The notes under the pieces were generated by a model, which saw only the letters and a list, made by a program, of their open reading frames with translations, was not told where the DNA came from and made no database searches. Below, piece by piece: positions 1 through 5,574 of a DNA stretch of 5,574 nucleotides (position 1 is the first letter of the stretch; each line of letters opens with the position of its first letter). This DNA comes from Terriglobales bacterium. GTDB lineage: Bacteria > Acidobacteriota > Terriglobia > Terriglobales > Acidobacteriaceae. The position numbers and the translations under genes were made by a program. The stretch is taken from NCBI GenBank assembly GCA_019241735.1, contig JAFAWN010000116.1:1-5574 (forward strand), read 5' to 3'.

Positions 1-254
1 GCGTCATAAATCGGAGTACTGCGGAGGGTGGCAATCAGCACAACTCCGAAAATCAATACCACGCTCGTGATGACGATCCACTTCCGCTTGATCAGCACCC
101 GCAAGTACTCGCGCAGTATGGAATCTTCCGTAGGTGGAGAGGGATAAAATCCCGGAGTCAGCTGCGCGCCGAAGGCGCCAGGGATAGCCGGACGCAGCTC
201 ACGCACGATGTGGCCATTGCCCGGCGTAGTGGGATAGATGGGCCCTGAGTCCAT
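1..254 (-). CDS. Wzz/GumC-type polysaccharide chain-length or export protein, N-terminal part (runs off left edge)
   Basis: This is a partial gene; 84 full codons are visible, starting at the ATG at 254-252 on the minus strand. An AAGGA ribosome site lies 6 nt before it (AGGA = plus-strand 261-264). The protein begins with about 45 Pro/Gly-rich residues, then LREYLRVLIKRKW (about 47-59), then a hydrophobic segment at about 59-77 (WIVITSVVLIFGVV...), then TPIYDA. A basic KRK followed by one membrane helix and then a Y(D/E)A-like segment is the usual entry to the Wzz domain of chain-length determinants and of GumC/BY-kinase fusions. Those proteins sit in the inner membrane, control polymer length and assist export. 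The long leader before the first helix is more typical of the large GumC/tyrosine-autokinase type than of short enterobacterial Wzz. A C-terminal kinase domain cannot be judged because the rest lies outside the window. The gene diverges from the pse operon, which suggests a surface-polysaccharide locus. The family call is fairly firm; the subtype is open. Confidence 0.72.
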   Translation of the reverse strand, partial: MDSGPIYPTTPGNGHIVRELRPAIPGAFGAQLTPGFYPSPPTEDSILREYLRVLIKRKWIVITSVVLIFGVVLIATLRSTPIYD

Positions 255-353
255 CAGCTTTCCTTTTGGAGTGGGTCGAGGATTTGCAAAAGGGGCTCCG
301 AAACATCAATTATGCGCTTGGCGCAGTGCCCTGGTGGCTTACCTATTGGTGAC

Positions 354-362
354 ATTCTAGCA
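354..362 (-). promoter_or_regulatory. Candidate extended -10 promoter for the Wzz-like gene
   Basis: The minus strand reads TGCTAGAAT, a TGn extension followed by TAGAAT, a 5/6 match to the sigma-70 -10 consensus. It lies about 100 nt upstream of the minus-strand ATG. No good -35 hexamer sits 16-18 nt upstream: TTGCAG is too close and TTGAAC too far. The call therefore rests on the extended -10 alone. Confidence 0.35.
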
Positions 363-379
363 CTGCAATAACTGCAATT
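362..379. repeat. Tandem 9-bp direct repeat abutting the leftward -10 candidate
   Basis: Two adjacent 9-mers, ACTGCAATA and ACTGCAATT, differ only at the last base. The pair ends in the palindrome CAATTG (375-380). It occupies the spacer and -35 side of the candidate leftward promoter, where a repressor or activator could bind. The repeat is directly visible; an operator role is inference. Confidence 0.5.
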
Positions 380-485
380 GGTTCAAGTCGCAGGAGTAAT
401 ATCCTTCGGCAGGATTTCGTCTGCGCTGATCGACGCGGCCATCTGTTCCACCCCTGGGGACTCTTATCTCATCCCTGTTCTCCGC

Positions 486-491
486 TATACT
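486..491 (+). promoter_or_regulatory. Candidate -10 element for the pse operon
   Basis: TATACT matches the sigma-70 -10 consensus at 5 of 6 positions. It lies 67 nt before the pseB ATG, which would give a leader of roughly 60 nt. The hexamers at proper spacing (about 462-468) match TTGACA poorly, so an activator may be needed or the box may be fortuitous. A TAATAT at 397-402 is an alternative with an equally poor -35. Confidence 0.28.
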
Positions 492-558
492 GGCCTGTTC
501 CAACGGCGTTAGATTCTATACGGCGCCAGTGGCTGAGCCTCCTTTCATTGGGATACGT

Positions 559-1578
559 ATGAATTGGCACGAGCAGGTGGTGCTGGTGACCGGCGGGACC
601 GGGTCTTTCGGCAGAAAATTCGTGGAGATCATGTTGCGCGAATATCAGCTGGAGAAACTCATTGTCTTCAGCCGGGACGAATTGAAGCAGCACGACATGC
701 GCGCTGCCGGTTTTGACCATCCCAGCCTGCGCTATTTCATCGGCGACGTACGTGATCGGCAGCGGCTGGAACGCGCGTTTGCCGGGGTTACGGTGGTAGT
801 GCATGCTGCCGCGCTCAAGCAGGTGCCGGCGTGCGAATACAATCCCTTTGAAGCGATCCAGACCAATATCATCGGCGGCCGCAACGTGATTGATGCGGCG
901 CTCAACCAGGGCGTCCGCCACATTCTGGCGTTGAGCACCGACAAGGCCGTCAATCCGATCAACCTATACGGGGCGACGAAACTTTGCGCGGAAAAAATGT
1001 TTGTGCAGGCGAATGCTTACTCGGGAAAGCAGAACACGCGCTTCAGCTGCGCCCGGTATGGCAATGTTGTGGGCAGCCGCGGGAGCGTAGTCCCGATATT
1101 CCTCGAGCAACGCGCCACCGGCAAAATTACGATTACCGACTCCCGCATGACGCGCTTCTGGCTTACGCTGGAGCAAGGAGTGAGATTTGTGCTGCGCTGT
1201 ATCGAGCAGATGCATGGCGGTGAGATATTTGTTCCGAAGATCCCCAGCATGAAGCTTTCCGACATGGCAGGCGCTATTGCTCCCGGATGCGAGGTGGAAA
1301 CCATCGGCATCCGCCCCGGCGAAAAACTCCACGAAGTGCTGATTTCCGAAGATGAGGCACGGCACACTCTCGAGCTTCCCGACATGTTCGTGATTCAGCC
1401 CGCGCACGCATGGTGGCGCAAGGAACACTGGCAGCAGGCACGTCCTCTGGCCGAAGGTTTCCGTTATGCCAGCGATTCCAATCCACACTGGCTCAGCTCG
1501 CGGCAATTGAATGAGCTGATAGAAGCGGGCTCTGGCCATGACGAGAAATTGGGGCAGCCGGAGCCGGTGCGCGTCTGA
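559..1578 (+). CDS. pseB: UDP-N-acetylglucosamine 4,6-dehydratase (inverting), PseB
   Basis: PseB is a cytoplasmic NADP-dependent SDR enzyme. It makes UDP-2-acetamido-2,6-dideoxy-beta-L-arabino-hexos-4-ulose from UDP-GlcNAc, the first step to pseudaminic acid. The 339-residue product matches the usual 330-340. Visible motifs are the nucleotide-binding LVTGGTGSFG (9-18), SRDELKQ (38-44), GDVRD (62-66), HAAALKQVP (82-90) and the active-site stretch STDKAVNP (126-133) with Y137 and K141. T127, D128, K129, Y137 and K141 correspond to the catalytic set known in FlaA1/PseB. A distal RPGEKLHE segment is also typical. The ATG at 559 was preferred over an upstream in-frame GTG at 529 because the family begins just before the first beta strand; GGGA at 550-553 gives a modest ribosome site. 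The pseC and pseG neighbours separate it from retaining dehydratases of the PglF/WbpM kind. It is the first gene of the operon. Confidence 0.93.
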   Translation: MNWHEQVVLVTGGTGSFGRKFVEIMLREYQLEKLIVFSRDELKQHDMRAAGFDHPSLRYFIGDVRDRQRLERAFAGVTVVVHAAALKQVPACEYNPFEAIQTNIIGGRNVIDAALNQGVRHILALSTDKAVNPINLYGATKLCAEKMFVQANAYSGKQNTRFSCARYGNVVGSRGSVVPIFLEQRATGKITITDSRMTRFWLTLEQGVRFVLRCIEQMHGGEIFVPKIPSMKLSDMAGAIAPGCEVETIGIRPGEKLHEVLISEDEARHTLELPDMFVIQPAHAWWRKEHWQQARPLAEGFRYASDSNPHWLSSRQLNELIEAGSGHDEKLGQPEPVRV

Positions 1579-1591
1579 CTAGCAGACCTCG

Positions 1592-2800
1592 ATGAGGGTA
1601 ACGACGGAAAAGCGAGAGGCTCTGGCAATCGAAGGAGGCCCGCCGGCGCGGAAGACACCGCTGCCTTATGGACACCAGTCCATTGATGAAGCTGACATTC
1701 AGGCGGTCGTGGAAACACTCCGTTCCGACTGGCTTACCACCGGACCCAAAGTTGATGAGTTCGAAGAAGCCTTCGCCGCACGGGTGGGGGCAAAATACGC
1801 CGTCAGTTTCAGCTCCGGCACCGCAGCTTTGCACGGCGCCGCTTTTGCGGCAGGTCTGACGGCAGGCGACGAAGCCATTACTTCGCCGCTTAGCTTCGCA
1901 GCCACCGCCAACTGCGTTCTGTATCAGCAAGCCACCCCGGTGTTTGCAGATGTGTGCGCTGACACTTTGAACCTCGATCCTGACGCCTGCGCGGGGCGTA
2001 TAACATCCCGGACCCGGGCGGTGCTGCCGGTTGACTATGGCGGTCATCCCGCAGATTTAGACGCCTATATGCAGCTCGCCGACCAGCATCGGTTGGTGGT
2101 GATCGAAGATGCCTGCCATGCCCTTGGGTCCCAATACAAGGGAAGGCGGGTGGGCTCCATCGCGCATATGACGGTGTTCAGTTTTCATCCCGTCAAGCAT
2201 GTGACTACGGGCGAAGGGGGAATGGTCACTACCGACGATGGCCGGTTTGCTGAAACTCTTCGCCGTTTTCGGAACCACGGCATCAGCGCCGAGGCGCGGC
2301 AGCGGCAGTCCTCAGGGCAGTGGTTCTACGAAATGGTCCTTTTGGGGTTCAATTACCGCTTGCCGGACATTGCTGCTGCACTGGGGATTTCCCAACTGCA
2401 CAAACTCGAAATGAACCTGGCGCGGCGAAAGAAAATTGCGGAGCGTTACGAGGAAGCGTTGACCGGGTGTGGCCTTCGGCTGCCACAGGTACGAGATGAT
2501 GTCATTCCCGCGTGGCACCTTTATCCGGTTCGCATAGATACCAGCAAACTCCCGGTCGGCAGGGAGACAATCTTCCGCGCCCTGCGCGCCGAGAACATTG
2601 GCGTCAACGTGCACTACATACCAATCCATCTTCATCCGTACTATCGCGACCGCTTCGGCTTTAAAGGCGGGGAGTATCCCACAACCGAACGCGCTTATGA
2701 GCAACTAATCAGCATCCCCATGTTCCATGGCATGACGGACGAGGATGTAGAGGATGTGATTGGCGCGGTCCGCAAAGTTACCCATCATTACTTGATTTAA
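1592..2800 (+). CDS. pseC: UDP-4-amino-4,6-dideoxy-N-acetyl-beta-L-altrosamine transaminase, PseC
   Basis: PseC is a PLP-dependent aminotransferase of the DegT/DnrJ/EryC1 family. It transfers an amino group, usually from glutamate, to C4 of the PseB product. The protein has 402 residues, within the family range. Visible features are the N-terminal GGPPARKTPLPYG (15-27), a TGPKVDEFE segment (50-58), the cofactor-binding SSGTAAL (74-80), PLSFAATAN (99-107), EDACHALGS (172-180, with the PLP-pyridine Asp at 173) and SFHPVKHVTTGEGG (197-210) with the Schiff-base lysine at K202. The ATG lies 13 nt after the pseB stop and has no clear Shine-Dalgarno, so translation is probably coupled to pseB. The GAAGGAGG at 1631-1638 lies inside the conserved coding region and is not taken as a start signal. 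Direct adjacency to pseB supports PseC over other 4-aminosugar transaminases. Confidence 0.92.
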   Translation: MRVTTEKREALAIEGGPPARKTPLPYGHQSIDEADIQAVVETLRSDWLTTGPKVDEFEEAFAARVGAKYAVSFSSGTAALHGAAFAAGLTAGDEAITSPLSFAATANCVLYQQATPVFADVCADTLNLDPDACAGRITSRTRAVLPVDYGGHPADLDAYMQLADQHRLVVIEDACHALGSQYKGRRVGSIAHMTVFSFHPVKHVTTGEGGMVTTDDGRFAETLRRFRNHGISAEARQRQSSGQWFYEMVLLGFNYRLPDIAAALGISQLHKLEMNLARRKKIAERYEEALTGCGLRLPQVRDDVIPAWHLYPVRIDTSKLPVGRETIFRALRAENIGVNVHYIPIHLHPYYRDRFGFKGGEYPTTERAYEQLISIPMFHGMTDEDVEDVIGAVRKVTHHYLI

Positions 2801-2834
2801 GTCATAGGCTCGATTCGCGCGGGGGAAAATACAA

Positions 2835-3722
2835 TTGGATGGCGCCATCTATGTGATCACCCAGGACGCGCGCTACCTCGACATGCTGCTGATTTCTGCC
2901 GCAAGCTTGCGAAGCAACATGCCAGACCTGCCAATCACGGTGTTCTCACAATTCCCCGTTCAAAGTCCACTGTTCCGCGATGTGATTCCGGTGAAGCCGA
3001 CGCAGGACGGTTTTTACGACAAGACGACATTGATCAGGCAGTCCCCGTATGAGCGCACGCTGTTTCTGGATGCGGACACCTACGTGGTTGAGCCGGTGCC
3101 GGAGCTTTTCGCTTTGCTCGATCGATTTGATTGCGCCGCGACGCACGAAGAGTATCTGAACACCGATTGGGTGGCTTCGTATCCGCGTTCAGACATCCCC
3201 GCCAGTTTCCCGGAGTTCAATACCGGGGTGATGATGCTCCAACGATCGGAAAAAATGGACCGCGTCCTGCAGCAGTGGGGGGATCTTTACCAATCACATC
3301 TCGCTACAAAGCCTGGGCAGCCGGTCAACGATCAACCTTTTTTCCGGCCCGCGGTTTATTACAGCGATTTGCGCATCGCGACGCTCACGCGTGAATACAA
3401 CTGCAAATATCGAGGCCAGGGATACTTGAACGGTCCAGTCAAGATTCTTCACGGACACATCAACGGCCAGTTCAACACCAACCATATTGCTCAAGCGGTG
3501 CAAGTGTTGAATTCCAGCCGGAAACCGCGCGTCTATATTGCGGGAAAAGTTTTTGAGCAGAAAATTTCCGGCAGGCTGGTCAGCCGCCGCAAGGCACATA
3601 AGGTTGGCAGCTTCCCGGAGTTGCCGGGGTCGATCCTTTGGATGCGCGCCCGGCGATTGAGACAGGTGATGCGGCAGTTTGGCTTGAGAGGGACGCTGGC
3701 AAAAGTATTCAGGAGTAAATAG
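2835..3722 (+). CDS. GT8-like (GT-A fold) glycosyltransferase with TTG start
   Basis: This 295-residue protein resembles nucleotide-diphospho-sugar transferases of the glycogenin/GT8 type. It opens with a Rossmann-like strand (AIYVITQDARYLDMLL, 4-19). It carries a metal-binding DxD motif in FLDADTYVV (77-85, D79-A80-D81), then EFNTGVMMLQ (127-136), NDQPFF (165-170) and ILHGH (204-208), a spacing typical of GT-A enzymes that use UDP-sugars and Mn2+. The tail from about 228 is rich in Arg/Lys with interspersed hydrophobics, suggesting peripheral membrane contact. TTG at 2835 is the only plausible start: an in-frame TAG lies at 2805-2807, no in-frame ATG or GTG follows it, and the next in-frame Met (residue 17) would remove the first strand. 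A GGGGG run 9 nt upstream of the TTG may serve as ribosome site. It is not a known Pse pathway enzyme. It may add a sugar to the glycan that receives Pse; donor and acceptor are unknown. Confidence 0.75.
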   Translation: MDGAIYVITQDARYLDMLLISAASLRSNMPDLPITVFSQFPVQSPLFRDVIPVKPTQDGFYDKTTLIRQSPYERTLFLDADTYVVEPVPELFALLDRFDCAATHEEYLNTDWVASYPRSDIPASFPEFNTGVMMLQRSEKMDRVLQQWGDLYQSHLATKPGQPVNDQPFFRPAVYYSDLRIATLTREYNCKYRGQGYLNGPVKILHGHINGQFNTNHIAQAVQVLNSSRKPRVYIAGKVFEQKISGRLVSRRKAHKVGSFPELPGSILWMRARRLRQVMRQFGLRGTLAKVFRSK

Positions 3723-3728
3723 AGAAAC

Positions 3729-4469
3729 ATGCCGCCGGCATCCATAAAAACCGTGGCGATCATCCAGGCGCGTATGGGAAGCACACGGCTGCCAGGAAAA
3801 GTGCTGATGGATATTGCGGGCGAACCGATGCTCGCGCGTGCAGTGAAACGAACCCGCCGCGCCAGAAGCCTGGCATCAGTGATGGTTGCTACAACGGACT
3901 TAAGTGAAGACGATGCGATCGCTGCCCTTTGTTCAGAGAGGGGATGGGCATGCTTCCGCGGCAGCGAAGCCGATGTACTCGACCGCTACTATCAGGCCGC
4001 GTTGAAGTTCGACGCACAGGCAGTGGTGCGGATTACCTCCGACTGCCCATTGACCGATCCCGGTTTGATCGATAAACATGTCGAGCTGCTTGCATCCAAC
4101 TGGGGGAAACTCGATTTCGTCACCAATATGATGCGCCCGACTTTTCCCCTAGGGCTGGCAGTCGAGGCAATGCCGTTTGAAGTTCTCGAGACGATGAAGC
4201 GACTTTCGCAAACGGCAGAATTGAAAGAGCACGTCACTACACTCGCATATGTGGAACCCGACCGCTTCCGCATCGGGCAGATCGTGAACTCTGTTGACCT
4301 GTCGCATCTGCGCTGGACCGTCGACACTGCGGAGGACATAGAAGTGGTGCGCCGAATATTTCAGGAATTCGGCCGCGACGGATTCTCATGGGAAGAAGCG
4401 CTGTCCGTGATGAATGAGCATCCCGATTGGGCGGAAATCAACCGCAACGTTGTGCAGAAGATTGTGTGA
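3729..4469 (+). CDS. pseF: SpsF/PseF-type cytidylyltransferase, probable CMP-pseudaminic acid synthetase
   Basis: The 246-residue protein belongs to the SpsF-like cytidylyltransferase family (COG1861), cytoplasmic enzymes found in nonulosonic acid loci. The nucleotide-binding signature QARMGSTRLPGK (13-24) is followed by VATTD (53-57), FRGSEADVLDRYY (76-88), RITSDCPLTDP (101-111), KEHVT (166-170) and RWTVDTAEDI (195-204). From its position just before pseG and pseI it most likely activates Pse with CTP to give CMP-Pse. The better-studied Campylobacter and Helicobacter PseF proteins are NeuA-like and from a different branch, so the symbol rests on context. The ATG lies 6 nt after the stop of the glycosyltransferase gene. 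AGGAG (3711-3715) is rather far upstream and AGAGA (3721-3725) is weak but close. The stop overlaps the pseG start by one base (TGATG). Confidence 0.82.
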   Translation: MPPASIKTVAIIQARMGSTRLPGKVLMDIAGEPMLARAVKRTRRARSLASVMVATTDLSEDDAIAALCSERGWACFRGSEADVLDRYYQAALKFDAQAVVRITSDCPLTDPGLIDKHVELLASNWGKLDFVTNMMRPTFPLGLAVEAMPFEVLETMKRLSQTAELKEHVTTLAYVEPDRFRIGQIVNSVDLSHLRWTVDTAEDIEVVRRIFQEFGRDGFSWEEALSVMNEHPDWAEINRNVVQKIV

Positions 4470-5512
4470 TGTCGGCAACCTCTTCGACCCTTCTCATTCG
4501 CACAGATTCGAGCGCGCAAATTGGCACCGGACACGCGAGGCGCTGCCTGGCGCTGGCTAAAGCATGGCAAACCACAGGCGGGAGGGTCCTGCTCGCAGCC
4601 GCTGAGCTAAACGGTTCGATCGAAGAACGATTCCGCAATGAGGGATGTGAGATTTTCCGCATTACGGCGGTCGCGGGGTCAAGTGCTGACGCACGGCAAG
4701 CTGCAAAACTCGCGCTCGGTGGTAATGCGACTTGGGTGGTAGTCGATGGCTACCAATTCGAACCTTTATATATCCAGGAAGTGAAGAGGGCTGGACTGCG
4801 AGTTATGGCGATTGACGATGACGCGCGGTTTGAGCATTACTGTAGCGATGTAGTTCTCAATCAGAATGTATGTGCGAATGAGGCACAATATCCGCGGCGA
4901 GAAACGTACACCCGGCTCCTTCTGGGTCCGGAGTTCGTGTTGCTGAGGCCGGAATTTCTTGCCGCATCGCGGCGGCGCGAATTTTCCGGCGGCGTGCGGA
5001 ATATCTTGTTAACTATGGGTGGAAGCGATCCGGAAAATGTAACCATGAAAGTGATGGACGCTTTGCCGGAGCTCGGCGCCGACATCGAAACTGCAATCGT
5101 AGTGGGTGCGGCCAATCGGCACTATGAAAAATTATGCGAACGTGGAAAACATCTGCCGGCGCGATTTCGTTTCGAGCGGGACCCCGCTGACATGCCAGGG
5201 TTGATGCGGTCCGCAGACCTGGCGATTTCCGCGGCAGGCAGCACTTGCTGGGAGCTCGCATTTATGGGGGTTCCCGCTCTGCTTATCGTTTTGGCCACAA
5301 ATCAAGAAGCTATCGCCAACGCCTTGGATGAGCGCGGCATTGCGATTAATCTCGGCTGGCATGCTGAGCTTTCGGCCAAACGCATTGCCGACTCTGTGCT
5401 GCAGGTCCAGCAAGATAAGGAGCGTCTGCGGGACATGTCTCGGCGCGGGCAAGATCTGATCGACGGCAAAGGTGCGGCGCGCGTAGTTCAGCATCTCCAA
5501 AATATTTTATGA
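4469..5512 (+). CDS. pseG: UDP-2,4-diacetamido-2,4,6-trideoxy-beta-L-altropyranose hydrolase, PseG
   Basis: PseG is a GT-B-fold hydrolase that cleaves UDP from UDP-2,4-diacetamido-2,4,6-trideoxy-L-altrose, releasing the sugar used by PseI. The 347-residue product fits the family. It shows the N-terminal RTDSSAQIGTGHARRCLALA (11-30), in which H22 of the GTGH loop corresponds to the catalytic His of characterised PseG (GMGH there). It also shows VVDGYQF (91-97), AIDDDA (114-119), LTMGGSDPENVT (181-192) and the UDP-binding SAAGSTCWELA (254-264), then VLATNQ (274-279). The ATG at 4469 shares one base with the preceding stop. AGAAG at 4456-4460, 8 nt upstream, is a modest ribosome site, and the upstream extension to 4427 is dismissed because it overlaps pseF and precedes the conserved start. 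The stop overlaps the next gene by 4 nt. The presence of PseG is the strongest evidence that the pathway makes Pse rather than sialic or legionaminic acid. Confidence 0.93.
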   Translation: MSATSSTLLIRTDSSAQIGTGHARRCLALAKAWQTTGGRVLLAAAELNGSIEERFRNEGCEIFRITAVAGSSADARQAAKLALGGNATWVVVDGYQFEPLYIQEVKRAGLRVMAIDDDARFEHYCSDVVLNQNVCANEAQYPRRETYTRLLLGPEFVLLRPEFLAASRRREFSGGVRNILLTMGGSDPENVTMKVMDALPELGADIETAIVVGAANRHYEKLCERGKHLPARFRFERDPADMPGLMRSADLAISAAGSTCWELAFMGVPALLIVLATNQEAIANALDERGIAINLGWHAELSAKRIADSVLQVQQDKERLRDMSRRGQDLIDGKGAARVVQHLQNIL

Positions 5513-5574
5513 CTGTAGTGGCTGCGGGAAAGCGACTGATTGGAGAAGGACATCCGTGCTTTCTGGCGGCCGAG
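5509..5574 (+). CDS. pseI: NeuB-family nonulosonic acid synthase, probable PseI, N-terminal fragment (runs off right edge)
   Basis: Only 22 codons are visible, starting at ATG 5509 within the ATGA overlap with pseG. The segment IGEGHPCFLAAE matches the first strand of NeuB/PseI/LegI synthases, which usually read IG...HPxFIIAEIGxNHNG and continue into the TIM-barrel domain. These cytoplasmic enzymes condense an N-acetylated aminosugar with phosphoenolpyruvate to form a nonulosonic acid. The fragment alone cannot separate PseI from NeuB or LegI; the upstream pseB, pseC and pseG make PseI by far the likeliest. Translation is probably coupled to pseG. Confidence 0.82.
   Translation, partial: MTVVAAGKRLIGEGHPCFLAAE

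Larger units (their letters stand above)
255..558. other. Divergent intergenic region between the Wzz-like gene and pseB
   Basis: About 300 bases lie between two divergent start codons and hold no credible gene. The only reading frame that crosses it for any length is antisense to pseB, lacks family signatures and is rejected. The region contains the minus-strand ribosome site at 261-264, a candidate leftward extended -10 element at 354-362, a tandem 9-bp repeat at 362-379, a candidate rightward -10 at 486-491 and three copies of CTGTTC (443-448, 475-480, 495-500). No RNA gene, strong terminator hairpin or riboswitch fold was recognised by eye. Both transcription units are probably controlled from here. 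Confidence 0.7.

Noticed and set aside
538..546. CCTCCTTTC in the pseB leader, resembling the 3' end of 16S rRNA (anti-Shine-Dalgarno)
   Set aside because: It is a short match with no visible purine-rich partner forming a convincing hairpin over the start, so most likely chance.
529..558. GTG start 10 codons upstream of the pseB ATG
   Set aside because: It has no ribosome site and adds residues before the conserved family N-terminus; the ATG at 559 fits better.
1631..1638. Strong Shine-Dalgarno-like GAAGGAGG inside pseC
   Set aside because: It encodes part of the conserved IEGG segment, and the nearby downstream ATG (1668) is in another frame with no plausible product.
469..2047. Long minus-strand open frames antisense to pseB and pseC (469-921, 964-1539, 1493-2047)
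   Set aside because: They lie opposite clearly conserved enzymes, show no family motifs, and are expected as shadows in GC-rich coding sequence.
2801..2834. Possible terminator or internal promoter between pseC and the glycosyltransferase
   Set aside because: No hairpin with a T-run and no recognisable -35/-10 pair is present in the 34 nt.
4427..4468. Fourteen-codon upstream extension of pseG
   Set aside because: It lies wholly within the cytidylyltransferase gene, and the PseG family begins near the ATG at 4469.

Overview
The window carries most of a pseudaminic acid (Pse) or closely related nonulosonic acid operon on the plus strand. It is transcribed away from a minus-strand gene for a Wzz/GumC-type polysaccharide chain-length protein that runs off the left edge. 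Base composition is moderately GC-rich and even across the genes, giving no sign of a recently acquired island. The organism is a Gram-negative-type bacterium. The long cytoplasmic leader on the Wzz-type protein and the general look of the proteins would suit Acidobacteriota, but this is a weak impression and no marker gene is present.

Layout: 1-254 (minus) is the N-terminus of the Wzz/GumC-like protein. 255-558 is a divergent intergenic region with a candidate extended -10 box facing left, a tandem 9-bp repeat against that box, and a weaker -10 candidate facing right. Then follow, all on the plus strand: pseB (559-1578), pseC (1592-2800), a GT8-like glycosyltransferase with a TTG start (2835-3722), an SpsF/PseF-type cytidylyltransferase (3729-4469), pseG (4469-5512) and the first 22 codons of a NeuB/PseI-type synthase (5509-5574). 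Gaps are 13, 34 and 6 nt, followed by overlaps of 1 and 4 nt. No terminator is visible between the genes, so they look like one operon.

Pathway, from knowledge of the families: PseB dehydrates and epimerises UDP-GlcNAc. PseC transaminates C4. An N-acetyltransferase (PseH), not present here, acetylates the 4-amine. PseG removes UDP. PseI condenses the product with phosphoenolpyruvate, and the cytidylyltransferase makes CMP-Pse. The product would decorate a surface glycan, O-antigen, capsule or flagellin. The adjacent Wzz-like gene favours a polysaccharide, but the window does not settle this.

The pathway itself is known. The least explained element is the glycosyltransferase between pseC and pseF, whose DxD-type fold does not fit a CMP-sugar transferase. 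The promoter-overlapping direct repeat and the absence of pseH in the stretch seen are the other points of interest.
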